Shown here piece by piece: positions 51,477 to 60,794 of a stretch of 64,000 nt of DNA; the stretch's first letter is position 1; every line of letters begins with the position of its first letter. The DNA is from an uncultured Bacilli bacterium (GTDB lineage Bacteria; Bacillota_I; Bacilli_A; RF39; UBA660), in NCBI GenBank assembly GCA_934098435.1, contig CAKOOV010000001.1, positions 62,001 to 126,000 of the forward strand, in the 5' to 3' direction. The translations under genes were made by a program, and so were the position numbers. Below the pieces are notes generated by a model. It was not told the origin of the DNA and did not search any database. It worked only from the letters and a program-made list of their open reading frames with translations.

Positions 51477-52826
51477 ATGAATTATTCAAGATGGGCTACT
51501 AATGAAGAGATGAGTAAATTTCTTAATGAAGTAGATATTAATTCTAGTATTCAAAAGTCTGGAATACCAATGGGATATGATAAGAATAAATTATTAATTA
51601 AGGATGATAATTCTCATACCCTTGTTATTGGTGCTCCGGGAAGTGGCAAAACACAGAGTGTTATGTTGCCAAAAGTTAAACTTGCTATTAAAGCAGGTGA
51701 ATCATTATTCATTAATGATGTTAAAGGTGATATTTTAAATGAAATTGGAGGTGAACTTAAAAAAAATAATTATAATATAATTGTACTTGACTATGCAGAG
51801 TTAGAAAAAGGTAATTATTATAATGTACTTACTTTTCCTTATAAACTGTATAGAGATAATAATAAGGATAAGGCTATAGAGATATTAGAGAATATTGGTT
51901 ATTATTTATTACACGATGTTAATGATAATTCGGATATATTCTGGGAAAATACCGCTATTGAATATTTTGTTGGTCTTACTTTATATTTATTTGATAATGC
52001 TAAAGAGGAAGAAATTAATTTAAAAAGTGTAACTTCTTTATCTGAACAAATTAACAATAGTAAAGAGAGTATTATTGATAAAATAGATAGAGGTTCTAGT
52101 GCTTATCAGTATTTATTTAATACATTAGGTACTGCAATGGAAACAAAAGCTGGGATATTAGTAACATTTAATCAAAGAATTAAGAAATTCGTTACTAAGG
52201 AAAATTTATCTAATTCTATGTCTAAATCTGATTTTGATATAAATAATATTGGAAATGAAAAAATTGCTATTATAGTAGTAAGTGGTATTTCTGGTTATGT
52301 TAATAATTTAATTACTATATTATTAGAACAAATATTTTACAGTATTCAATTATATGGAAATAAAGAGAATAGATTTAATTTAGTTATTGATGAATTTGAT
52401 AGCTTATTACCAATTGTGGACTTTTATAGTAAATTTAATTATGCAAGAGGAATTAATATTAATATTACTGCATTTATTAAAAATTTTACTAATTTAAGAA
52501 ATATTTATGGTAATAAAAATTATGAATTGATAAGAATGTGTTTTGATAATATTATTTATTTACTTGCTAATGATTTATATACTTTGGAAGAAATTAGTAA
52601 TTTGTGTGGTAATTCTAATAAGGGACCGCTTATTTCTCCTCTAGAATTAAAAACTATAGATTTCTTTAATGAAATTATTTTGATGCCAAGAATGTATCCT
52701 ATTAAAACGAAAGTTCTTCCTGATTATGAAATTGATTGGAATTTTGATAATTCTAAGCTTAAACTTAGTGTTCTTGAAAAGAATGAAGTTAATTTATTTG
52801 ATATTGAAAAAATTTTAAAAAAATAA
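51477..52826 (+). CDS. VirD4/TraG-like coupling ATPase, orphan
   Basis: 449 residues of the type IV coupling protein family: Walker A GAPGSGKT (52-59), the FINDVKGDILNEIGGEL block after it and Walker B LVIDEFDSLLPI (302-313). The usual N-terminal membrane helices are absent, so a soluble ATPase is expected. In conjugation such proteins feed DNA to the secretion channel, but no relaxase, VirB-like channel or oriT is visible near it. It may be a leftover of an integrated element or act in another DNA-linked process. AAAGGAG site before ATG 51477. Confidence 0.85.
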   Translation: MNYSRWATNEEMSKFLNEVDINSSIQKSGIPMGYDKNKLLIKDDNSHTLVIGAPGSGKTQSVMLPKVKLAIKAGESLFINDVKGDILNEIGGELKKNNYNIIVLDYAELEKGNYYNVLTFPYKLYRDNNKDKAIEILENIGYYLLHDVNDNSDIFWENTAIEYFVGLTLYLFDNAKEEEINLKSVTSLSEQINNSKESIIDKIDRGSSAYQYLFNTLGTAMETKAGILVTFNQRIKKFVTKENLSNSMSKSDFDINNIGNEKIAIIVVSGISGYVNNLITILLEQIFYSIQLYGNKENRFNLVIDEFDSLLPIVDFYSKFNYARGININITAFIKNFTNLRNIYGNKNYELIRMCFDNIIYLLANDLYTLEEISNLCGNSNKGPLISPLELKTIDFFNEIILMPRMYPIKTKVLPDYEIDWNFDNSKLKLSVLEKNEVNLFDIEKILKK

Positions 52827-52872
52827 TATTTAATATTATTTAGTTAGAAAAGTAATATGTGAAGGGGGGGTA

Positions 52873-52901
52873 GTAGCAGTATAATAGGGGTGGACTGCTA
52901 C
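52873..52901 (+). promoter_or_regulatory. Hairpin with ribosome-binding site in the loop
   Basis: Perfect arms GTAGCAGT / ACTGCTAC with loop ATAATAGGGGTGG; the loop carries GGGGTGG, the only Shine-Dalgarno-like sequence before ATG 52909. Folding shortens the distance between the site and the ATG. Confidence 0.5.
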
Positions 52902-52908
52902 GATACAT

Positions 52909-53202
52909 ATGACTTGCTGTAGTTGTAAATATTTAAATGAAGAGAAAAAATTAGATGGTAAAGTTAGTGGATGTGAATATTTCTGTAATAAAAATAAATG
53001 TTTCATTAATGGCCAAGATAATGCCTGTGATAAATACGAAAGTTCTTTTAGAAGTACTAGTAGATGTAATGAAATATATAATGATGGTGAAAATTTTTAT
53101 AATGATACTCATTCTGTTAGTTACTATTTATTTATTTTTATTATTGTTATTATTATATTTGTTATTGCACGTATTAATAATCCAAAACTTTTCCCATTTT
53201 AA
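52909..53202 (+). CDS. Cys-rich single-pass membrane protein
   Basis: 97 residues. The N-terminal half has a Cys pattern (CCSCKYL at 3-9, then CEYFCNKNKCFINGQDNACDKYE) consistent with a zinc-binding knuckle; a C-terminal helix (YYLFIFIIVIIIFVIARI) anchors it. The opening CxxCKYL...CxxxKCxxNGxxxxCxxYE recurs in small proteins of gut Bacillota without known function. Ribosome-binding site sits in the hairpin loop upstream. Position after the ATPase may be by chance. Confidence 0.75.
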   Translation: MTCCSCKYLNEEKKLDGKVSGCEYFCNKNKCFINGQDNACDKYESSFRSTSRCNEIYNDGENFYNDTHSVSYYLFIFIIVIIIFVIARINNPKLFPF

Positions 53203-53210
53203 AAAGAATT

Positions 53211-53296
53211 AAATATGAAGACTATTTTATAGGCTTCATATTTTTCATTAAAGACCTTAGGCTTTAATGAACATAGAGAGACTTTGACTCTCTATG
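53211..53296 (+). repeat. Three-hairpin element, copy 6
   Basis: Hairpin 1: AATATGAAG / CTTCATATT, apex ACTATTTTATAGG (53212-53242), 9 perfect pairs and then T run, so it can terminate the Cys-rich gene. Hairpin 2: TTCATTAAAG / CTTTAATGAA, apex ACCTTAGG (53244-53271), 10 perfect pairs. Hairpin 3: CATAGAGAG / CTCTCTATG, apex ACTTTGA (53272-53296), 9 perfect pairs and no GA/GA loop. It is 140 bases before polA. Confidence 0.88.
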
Positions 53297-53299
53297 AAT

Positions 53300-53337
53300 A
53301 AAATTATTTCCCGGGAAATAATTTGGGAAATAATTTT
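53300..53337 (+). repeat. Palindrome with duplicated right arm
   Basis: AAATTATTTCCC directly followed by GGGAAATAATTT (perfect 24-base palindrome) and then a second GGGAAATAATTTT. The left arm can pair with the second copy as a 13-bp stem with a 12-base loop. It lies between hairpin element copy 6 and polA. Confidence 0.75.
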
Positions 53338-53435
53338 ATTTTAATTAATTGAATTTAAATTAGTATTATTTGATGATTTATAGACTTTTACTTATAAATT
53401 TGATACAATTATATATAGAAAGACTTGGTGATTTT

Positions 53436-55994
53436 ATGGAAAAGGTGGTACTTGTAGATGGTAATAATCTACTATTCAGAAGTTATTATGCAACTGCTTA
53501 TACTGGTAATATAATGAGAAATAAAGATGGATTTCCCACTAATGGATTATATGGTTTTGTTAATATGATTAATAAAATTGTAGCAGAAGAAAAGCCAAAA
53601 TACATGATGGTAGCTTTTGATATAGGAAAGACATTTAGACATGAAAAATATGAGGATTATAAGGGTGGAAGACGTGAAACACCAGATGATTTAAAGGTGC
53701 AATTTCCTATAGCTAAAAAAATTCTTACTGCTATGGGTATTAAATATTTGGAATGTAATGGATATGAGGCTGATGATATTATTGGTACTATTTCTTCATG
53801 GTGTGATAATGATCCTGAATATGAAGCTCTTATTGTTAGTAGTGATAAGGATCTTCTTCAATTAATTAGTGAAGAAACTGTTGTTAAATTGCTTAAAACT
53901 AAGGATTATATTATGATGAATAAGGATACTTTTGTACAAACTTATGGATTTGAACCTATTAAAATGATCGACTTAAAAGCTTTGATGGGAGATGCTTCAG
54001 ATAATATTCCTGGTGTTAAAGGTATAGGAGAAAAAACCGCTATTAAACTTCTTAATCAATATGGTTCACTTGATGGTATATATGAAAATATTGATAATAT
54101 TAAGGGTGCTACCTATGAAAAATTAGTTAATGGAAAAGATGATGCCTACTATAGTAAAGATTTAGTAACTATTTATAGAGAAGTTCCTCTTAATATTACT
54201 TGGGATGATTTATTATATGGTAATGAAAATACTAATGAACTTATTAATTTATATAATGAACTTAATTTTTATTCTTTAATTAAGAAATTAAATGTAAATA
54301 ATAATAATTCTAATAATATTGATTTTAAAATAATTAATGATATTTCTCTAATTAATATTGATAGGGATACTGCTATATACGTGGATACTACTTTAGGAAA
54401 TTATCATGATGCTAGCATTAATGGTATTGCTTTATATAATGATTCTATGGCTGTATATATTCCTTTTGATGTAATTAAAAATAATCTTAATTTTTTAGAT
54501 GTTCCTTATAATTTTTATACTTATGATTATAAAAAATTATTAGTAGTATTTAACAGATATGATATTAAGATTGGTAATGTTATTTTTGATACTATGATTA
54601 GCGGATATTTACTTAATTATGATGTTAAAGATGATATTGGTTATTTGGCTAATTGTCTTAATTTTGATATTCCTAATTATAATAATGATGATGATAAAAT
54701 TGCAAAAACTAGTATTGTTAAAGCTTATTTTATATATAATAGTAAGAGTAAATTATATGATGAAATGGTTAATGAAGATGTTATTTCTTTATTTGAAAAT
54801 ATTGAAATGCCTTTAGCCAAAGTTCTTTCTGATATGGAAATTCAAGGTATTAGAGTAAATAAAAAGATATTAGAAGAAATGGGAGAAGAAATTAAAATTA
54901 AATTAGAACTTATTACTAAAGATATTTATAATTATGCTGGATGTGAATTTAATATTAATTCTTCTAAACAACTAGGAGAAATATTGTTTGATAAATTAAA
55001 ACTTCCTCATGCTAAAAAAAATAAAATTGGTTATGTTACTGACGCTGATACTTTAAAAAAATTAATTGATTTTCCTATTGTTAATAAAATACTAGAATAT
55101 AGAGCACTTGCTAAACTTTATTCTACATACATTGAGGGAATTATTAATACTATTAGAGAGGATAATAAAATTCATACTATATATACGCAAACTTTAACTA
55201 GAACTGGTAGATTGTCCTCTATTGAACCTAATTTACAAAATATTCCTATGAGAAGTGAATATGGAAGACTTATTAGAAAGGCTTTTTTACCTGAAGATAA
55301 TTGTATTATTTTATCTGCTGATTATTCACAAATAGAACTTAGGGTTTTTGCTCATTTATCTGGAGTTAAGGATTTGATTGAGGCTTTTAATAATAATGAG
55401 GATATTCATACAAAGACCGCTATGGATATATTTAAGGTTCCTTCTTTAGGTGTTACTAAAAATATGCGTAGACAGGCTAAGGCAGTTAATTTTGGTATTT
55501 TATATGGTATTAGTAGTTATGGTTTATCTGAAGATTTAGGTATTTCTGTTAAAGAAGCAAAAGAATTTATTAATAAATACTTTGAAACTTATCCTGGTGT
55601 CAAGGATTATATGAATAAGGAAATTGCTGATGCTACCAAGGATGGATATGTAAAGACTATTATGAATAGAAAGAGAATTATTGAAGAACTTAATAGTTCT
55701 AATTATAATGTTAGGAGCATGGGCGAGAGGATGGCTCTTAATACTCCTATTCAGGGGTCTGCTTCGGATATTTTAAAGAAAGCAATGGTTGAAATATATG
55801 ATGTTTTTGAAAAAAATAATATGAAGAGTAAGATGTTATTACAAGTACACGATGAACTTATTTTTAATGTTTATAATGATGAGATTGATAGAGTTAAAAA
55901 AATTGTTTATGATATTATGACCAACGTTTTTAAATTATCTGTTCCATTAGAAGTTGATATTGAAACGGGTAATAATTGGTATGAAGCTAAGTAG
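53436..55994 (+). CDS. polA: DNA polymerase I
   Basis: Repair and Okazaki-fragment polymerase, 852 residues. The 5'-3' exonuclease domain is at the N-terminus (KVVLVDGNNLLFRSYYA; GYEADDIIGTI; SDNIPGVKGIGEKTA), then a 3'-5' exonuclease fold that lacks the catalytic Asp-x-Glu pair (YVDTTLG), so no proofreading, then the polymerase: motif A SADYSQIELR near 627, motif B RRQAKAVNFGILYG near 677, motif C LQVHDEL near 801. ATG 53436 matches the family start. mutM follows 9 bases later. Confidence 0.96.
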   Translation: MEKVVLVDGNNLLFRSYYATAYTGNIMRNKDGFPTNGLYGFVNMINKIVAEEKPKYMMVAFDIGKTFRHEKYEDYKGGRRETPDDLKVQFPIAKKILTAMGIKYLECNGYEADDIIGTISSWCDNDPEYEALIVSSDKDLLQLISEETVVKLLKTKDYIMMNKDTFVQTYGFEPIKMIDLKALMGDASDNIPGVKGIGEKTAIKLLNQYGSLDGIYENIDNIKGATYEKLVNGKDDAYYSKDLVTIYREVPLNITWDDLLYGNENTNELINLYNELNFYSLIKKLNVNNNNSNNIDFKIINDISLINIDRDTAIYVDTTLGNYHDASINGIALYNDSMAVYIPFDVIKNNLNFLDVPYNFYTYDYKKLLVVFNRYDIKIGNVIFDTMISGYLLNYDVKDDIGYLANCLNFDIPNYNNDDDKIAKTSIVKAYFIYNSKSKLYDEMVNEDVISLFENIEMPLAKVLSDMEIQGIRVNKKILEEMGEEIKIKLELITKDIYNYAGCEFNINSSKQLGEILFDKLKLPHAKKNKIGYVTDADTLKKLIDFPIVNKILEYRALAKLYSTYIEGIINTIREDNKIHTIYTQTLTRTGRLSSIEPNLQNIPMRSEYGRLIRKAFLPEDNCIILSADYSQIELRVFAHLSGVKDLIEAFNNNEDIHTKTAMDIFKVPSLGVTKNMRRQAKAVNFGILYGISSYGLSEDLGISVKEAKEFINKYFETYPGVKDYMNKEIADATKDGYVKTIMNRKRIIEELNSSNYNVRSMGERMALNTPIQGSASDILKKAMVEIYDVFEKNNMKSKMLLQVHDELIFNVYNDEIDRVKKIVYDIMTNVFKLSVPLEVDIETGNNWYEAK

Positions 55995-56003
55995 GTGATA
56001 TAA

Positions 56004-56825
56004 ATGCCAGAATTGCCAGAAGTTGAAACCGTTAAGGAATCTTTAAAACTTCGATTAAATAAAAAAAAGATAACTAAAGTTAGAATTTTTTGGGATAATA
56101 TAATTGCGTATCCTGAGAAAGATAAATTTATAAAAGAAATTACTAAACAAACTATTAATGATGTTAAGAGACGTGGTAAGTTTATTATATTTGACTTAGA
56201 TGACTTCTATTTGTTGTCACATCTTCGAATGGAAGGAAAGTATTTTTTTAAGACAAGTAATGATGAAATTTCTAAACATGAGCACGTTATATTTGATTTG
56301 GATGATGGCTCTGAACTTAGATATATGGATACAAGGAAATTTGGTAAAATGTATCTTATAAAGAAAGATGAAATTGATAAAATTGGGCCTTTACGAGAAC
56401 TTGGTTTAGAACCTTGGGATAATAAACTTAATAGTGAATATCTACTAGAAAAATATAAAAATAAAAAATTACCTATTAAGAGTGTACTATTGGATCAAAG
56501 TATTATTGTTGGAATAGGAAATATTTATGCTGATGAAATATTATTTTTATGTAAAATTAATCCTTTAAGAAAATGTAATACTATTACTGAAATTGAAGCT
56601 GATAATATAATTAAATATACTAGAAAAGTATTGGAAAAAGCTATTAAAATGGGTGGTACCACTATTAGAACATATAGTTCTGTTGATGGGGTACATGGGT
56701 TGTTTCAACAAGAACTTCTTGTGCATGGTAAGGATAATGGTACTTGTCCTGAGTGTCATAGTAAAATACAAAAAATTAGAGTTGGTGGTAGAGGAACCTA
56801 CTATTGTGAAAAGTGTCAGAAATAA
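56004..56825 (+). CDS. mutM: Formamidopyrimidine-DNA glycosylase
   Basis: Removes 8-oxoguanine and Fapy lesions and cuts the DNA strand. 273 residues beginning with the catalytic PELPEVETV (Pro2, Glu3), the H2TH helix region (LDQSIIVGIGNIYADEILF) and a zinc finger at the C-terminus (CPECHSKIQK...TYYCEKCQK). Direct continuation of polA, as in many Firmicutes. Confidence 0.96.
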   Translation: MPELPEVETVKESLKLRLNKKKITKVRIFWDNIIAYPEKDKFIKEITKQTINDVKRRGKFIIFDLDDFYLLSHLRMEGKYFFKTSNDEISKHEHVIFDLDDGSELRYMDTRKFGKMYLIKKDEIDKIGPLRELGLEPWDNKLNSEYLLEKYKNKKLPIKSVLLDQSIIVGIGNIYADEILFLCKINPLRKCNTITEIEADNIIKYTRKVLEKAIKMGGTTIRTYSSVDGVHGLFQQELLVHGKDNGTCPECHSKIQKIRVGGRGTYYCEKCQK

Positions 56826-56845
56826 TATTTACAATAATTTGACAT

Positions 56846-56880
56846 AAAAAATGTAACTTATTTGGTTACATTTTTGTTTT
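56846..56880 (+). terminator. Terminator of polA-mutM
   Basis: 11-bp perfect stem AAAAATGTAAC / GTTACATTTTT with a 7-base loop and T run. Confidence 0.88.
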
Positions 56881-56928
56881 TTTATTGATATTGTTTTTAT
56901 GTTGTGTTAATTTATACTTGGTGGTATT

Positions 56929-57336
56929 ATGAATGATGAATGTTTTAGACTTGCGCTTATTGATATTATGCATGCAGGTTTATTAAATGATTTTGTTAAT
57001 TTAGTATTTGGTTATAATTTAAAAAGCAATGAAGATGTTTATATGCAATATAAAATTGCTTCAGGAAATATAATTCTTAATATATTTGATAATTGTAATA
57101 ATAATAGATTTAATGGGTATATATTTTCTAATAATAATATTATTGATGATAATAATGAAATCACCTATATTGATATTAATGATGCTTATAAAAAATATAA
57201 AAATGATAATAATTATAATAATCTTATTTTAATTGGTGCATTACTTAAAAGTAATAACGAAGATGAAAAGATTCATATAATTAATTTGCTTTTTGATGGT
57301 AAGATGAAAAAAATTATTAGTAGAAATTTTTTATAA
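56929..57336 (+). CDS. Unknown small protein
   Basis: 135 residues, no recognised family, no signal peptide or membrane segment. The N-terminus (CFRLALIDIMHAGLLNDFVNL) and C-terminus (EKIHIINLLFDGKMKKIISRNF) look helical; the middle is very rich in Asn and Asp (FDNCNNNRFNGYIFSNNNIIDD), as is common for AT-rich genomes. TTGGTGG precedes ATG 56929. It converges with tmcAL. Confidence 0.65.
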   Translation: MNDECFRLALIDIMHAGLLNDFVNLVFGYNLKSNEDVYMQYKIASGNIILNIFDNCNNNRFNGYIFSNNNIIDDNNEITYIDINDAYKKYKNDNNYNNLILIGALLKSNNEDEKIHIINLLFDGKMKKIISRNFL

Positions 57337-57345
57337 AATATATTT

Positions 57346-58476
57346 TTATTTTTTTATTATTGGTTTTTTATTATATTCTTTTTTTGATATATCTACCGCT
57401 ACTAAAGAATAAATATTTGTAACTCTTAATTCTATATCTAATAATTTAGATATGTTTTTTTTATATCCTGTTAATAATGGGATTTCTATTTTTCTTTTGA
57501 TGGTATTTAAATATTTTTGACCTTTTGTGTTAAAACCTAATATTCTTATATAATCTATATTTATGTTTAGAGCTTCTTCTTTGGTTAGATTAATAAGTAT
57601 ATGTAGTAACATTCTGGATATTTTATTGTATGTATAGCGTTTAGTCTTTATATTTTTTATTAATTCTTCATAGTTATTAGATGTATATACGGCTTTTATA
57701 ACTCGATTTTCTATTCCTTCCTCTACGGTATGATATTTATTAATATTATTACCAGTGGATATTATTTTATATTTTAAGTATGGATAAAATGAATTCATGC
57801 TTATTTTTTGTAATAATTCTGGAGAGTATGGTATTAAGTTTGATATATTTTCGTTATTTAAATATTTATTTCTAATTGCAGTAGCTGAAGCTATATTATC
57901 TTCTGATGATAGACTGTGATATGAATTTGTTCTTTTTATATTTATGATATTAATATCTTTATTTATTTTTTTTACTTCTTTAATATATGAAAGAGCTAAT
58001 AAATCATTAGGTGTATCTATTTTAACACCTGATAGTTTCATAATAGCTTTATTTGTGGCTGTTGGATAATTTAATCCTTCTTTTAAGTATTTTTTTACTA
58101 AACTGTCGTATTCTCGATTGTTTAATTGAAGGTCCGCTACTGATGATATGATATCTATGTTATCACTTTCTGTACCAAATACTAGAGTATCTATGCCTAA
58201 TTTGTTTAATATTGTTACTGCTCCATTAGCAAATATATCTGAACTTTGTGTTGAATAAACAAATGGTAATTCTACTATTATATCTATATTATTATTTAAT
58301 GCTATTTCTGTTTTTGTCCATTTATCTAATATGGATACATCACCTCTTTGTGTAAATGATGATGATACTACTGCTATTAAAATGCTATCTGGATATTTTT
58401 CTTTTATTTTATTTATTTGATATAAATGACCATTATGAAATGGATTATATTCTGCTATTAAACCTATTATATGCAT
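57346..58476 (-). CDS. tmcAL: tRNA-Met cytidine acetate ligase
   Basis: Forms ac4C at the wobble position of elongator tRNA-Met from acetate and ATP (YlbM in Bacillus). 376 residues beginning MHIIGLIAEYNPFHNGHLYQ, where HNGH is the nucleotidyltransferase HxGH motif; SSSFTQRGDVSILDKWTKTE and FGTESDNID complete the active-site region. ATG 58476 follows GGTGAT; GTG 58485 lies within that site. Acetate use fits with the fermentative ackA. Confidence 0.94.
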   Translation of the reverse strand: MHIIGLIAEYNPFHNGHLYQINKIKEKYPDSILIAVVSSSFTQRGDVSILDKWTKTEIALNNNIDIIVELPFVYSTQSSDIFANGAVTILNKLGIDTLVFGTESDNIDIISSVADLQLNNREYDSLVKKYLKEGLNYPTATNKAIMKLSGVKIDTPNDLLALSYIKEVKKINKDINIINIKRTNSYHSLSSEDNIASATAIRNKYLNNENISNLIPYSPELLQKISMNSFYPYLKYKIISTGNNINKYHTVEEGIENRVIKAVYTSNNYEELIKNIKTKRYTYNKISRMLLHILINLTKEEALNINIDYIRILGFNTKGQKYLNTIKRKIEIPLLTGYKKNISKLLDIELRVTNIYSLVAVDISKKEYNKKPIIKK

Positions 58477-58540
58477 ATTTATCACCGTTTATATAATATC
58501 ATAAATAATATAATTATGCAAAAAAAATATAATAAAAAGA

Positions 58541-60589
58541 TCATTGTTTAAGATGATCTTTTTCTAAGTTCTTGGTATTTTCTTTTTCTGAAATGATTGT
58601 TTTAAAGTAATCATACTTTAATGTTAAATCATTTTTTCTTATTTGATAATTTATATAGTAATTTTTATCTTCTAATGATACTTGATCTATATATTTATTA
58701 TTTGTTACTTCACCACCATCTACATATACGTTTCCATCATACCATGAGTAATCATTAAAGAAAACATATCCATTGTAATTTGGAGATAAAGCATCTTGTC
58801 CTAAATAATAATTAGGATGATCTTCTAAACCAAATAAATTTATTAATGTAGGTAGTATATTTAGTTGTGATGTTACATCTTTTACTTTTTTCTTAGTCTG
58901 TCCATTATCCCATATAAAGAATGGTGTATGATTTATTAGATTATTGTCGGTTTCTTTATATTTGTCTAAGATAGTTTGATCGGATAATGTATATAGGTAA
59001 TGATCTGTAAATACCACTATGATTGTATTATCTAGAAGATTTTTTTCTTCTAATTTTTGTAATAATAATTCCATCATATAGTCTGTTTCTTTTGATTGTC
59101 TTCTGACACATTCTTCTTCAGTATATGTTGGTAATACATAATCTTTTGGTAATTCATCTAGTTCTTGTTCTTTTAATATATCTTCAGTTACTAATTTTTT
59201 ACAAACTCCTTTTTCGGTAGTAAATGGTAAATGTCCGGAATAAGTTATTATATAATCTACAAATTTATCTTCAGAATACATCTTTTCTGCGAAAGTTTCA
59301 TTTAATATTAATTCTCTATCTAAAATATATGAATCGTCTTTATATGTTCCTAAATCTTTTAATCCATAATAATTATCGTAACCCCAATTTTTATAATTTA
59401 TACCACGTGAATAATATTCACTAGTATTCATATGAAAGGCATTTACTGTGTAACCTTCATTTTTAAATAATTTGGCTAGAGAGTATGGAAAATGATTTTT
59501 ATTAAAGCTATATGCATTTTGTGTATATGATAATGGCGTAATAAAACCGGTATTTACTGCAAATTCTGAATTAAATGTTGATCCACCACCATTGTAATAT
59601 GAGTAATGATTAGTAAAATTTATTCCTTCATTCATCATTTTATATAAAGTAGGTGTTTCTTCTTCATTTAATAACCAACTATCCATTCCTTCTAATTGAA
59701 CTAGTATTAGGTTTTTATCTTTATATTTTCCTGTATAGTTATTATTTTCTGGTAAATCTTCTTTATTATACTCTGTTTCAAGAAATGTTAAATCTTCTTC
59801 ATTTGTTGTTTTTTTTGCTTTAATAAATGTTATGTAAAAATTTCTAACACTGTATTCATAGATTCCTGCTATAGTCATACTTTTATTATTATCATTAAAG
59901 TTAATATATATATTTCTTGGGTTACGCCATGTACTCCATGTTAATTCATTATTGGCTTTTCCTAAAAATAAAGGAATTATACTATGAAATATTAGAAATA
60001 TAAAGAATATTTTAATAATATTTTTTAGGTTTGTTTTTTCTCTATTAGGAAATTTTTTTAATGCTAATATAAACGATAATAATATTATTATACTAGATAT
60101 ATATACCCAAACATTACAATTTATTATAGCATCTAAGAAATAGTCTGAACCTTCTCCTGCTAATAATACTAAACTAAAGTCAAAGAATGAATTTGTCATA
60201 GAATAATAAATATTATTGGTGATAAATAAAGCAAATGCTAAAATAAAAAAGATTATATATAGTGTTTTGCCTTTCTTTTTGTTTGAATATATACAAATTC
60301 CTATCATCAAAAATATCCAAATTGCTGTAAATAGGTTTGGTACTAATTTCCATATACTGAAAAAATTTATTTTTCTTCCAAGTATCCTGGTTATTATATC
60401 TATTAATACAAATGGTATTATCATGAATATTACATTTTTATAATTTATAATAAATGTCTTTATTTTACTTACTATTTTTTTTATGTATATTTTAATGTTA
60501 TCCACTTTATTTGTATTAGTTTTAGTTTTCTTTTTACTTTTATTACCTTTATTACCTTTTTTTTCTTTTTTCTTAACTTCTTTTTTCAT
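58541..60589 (-). CDS. LTA synthase family phosphoglycerol transferase
   Basis: 682 residues. A Lys-rich cytoplasmic start, five membrane segments (about 50-70, 82-102, 110-128, 158-176, 190-210) and an extracellular sulfatase-fold domain. The metal and catalytic residues of LtaS are kept: E300 in LVQLEGMDSW, T338 in GGGSTFNSEF, and Asp-His in VVFTDHYLY. It adds glycerol-phosphate from phosphatidylglycerol to teichoic acid or a related glycolipid polymer. The presence of this enzyme argues for a walled cell. Confidence 0.92.
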   Translation of the reverse strand: MKKEVKKKEKKGNKGNKSKKKTKTNTNKVDNIKIYIKKIVSKIKTFIINYKNVIFMIIPFVLIDIITRILGRKINFFSIWKLVPNLFTAIWIFLMIGICIYSNKKKGKTLYIIFFILAFALFITNNIYYSMTNSFFDFSLVLLAGEGSDYFLDAIINCNVWVYISSIIILLSFILALKKFPNREKTNLKNIIKIFFIFLIFHSIIPLFLGKANNELTWSTWRNPRNIYINFNDNNKSMTIAGIYEYSVRNFYITFIKAKKTTNEEDLTFLETEYNKEDLPENNNYTGKYKDKNLILVQLEGMDSWLLNEEETPTLYKMMNEGINFTNHYSYYNGGGSTFNSEFAVNTGFITPLSYTQNAYSFNKNHFPYSLAKLFKNEGYTVNAFHMNTSEYYSRGINYKNWGYDNYYGLKDLGTYKDDSYILDRELILNETFAEKMYSEDKFVDYIITYSGHLPFTTEKGVCKKLVTEDILKEQELDELPKDYVLPTYTEEECVRRQSKETDYMMELLLQKLEEKNLLDNTIIVVFTDHYLYTLSDQTILDKYKETDNNLINHTPFFIWDNGQTKKKVKDVTSQLNILPTLINLFGLEDHPNYYLGQDALSPNYNGYVFFNDYSWYDGNVYVDGGEVTNNKYIDQVSLEDKNYYINYQIRKNDLTLKYDYFKTIISEKENTKNLEKDHLKQ

Positions 60590-60794
60590 TTTTTCACCAC
60601 TACAGAGATTATACTATATATTTCTTTTTTTGTAAATAGAACATATTTTTTTTATTTATATATACGTATTTTGATAAAAATTGTGAATTTTCTTTATTTA
60701 TATACCTAAGAAAAGTTAATAAATTTTATAAAATATATTTCTTTTTTTTATTTTATTTGATATAATCAAGGTATAATAGGAAGAGGGCTAGAAA

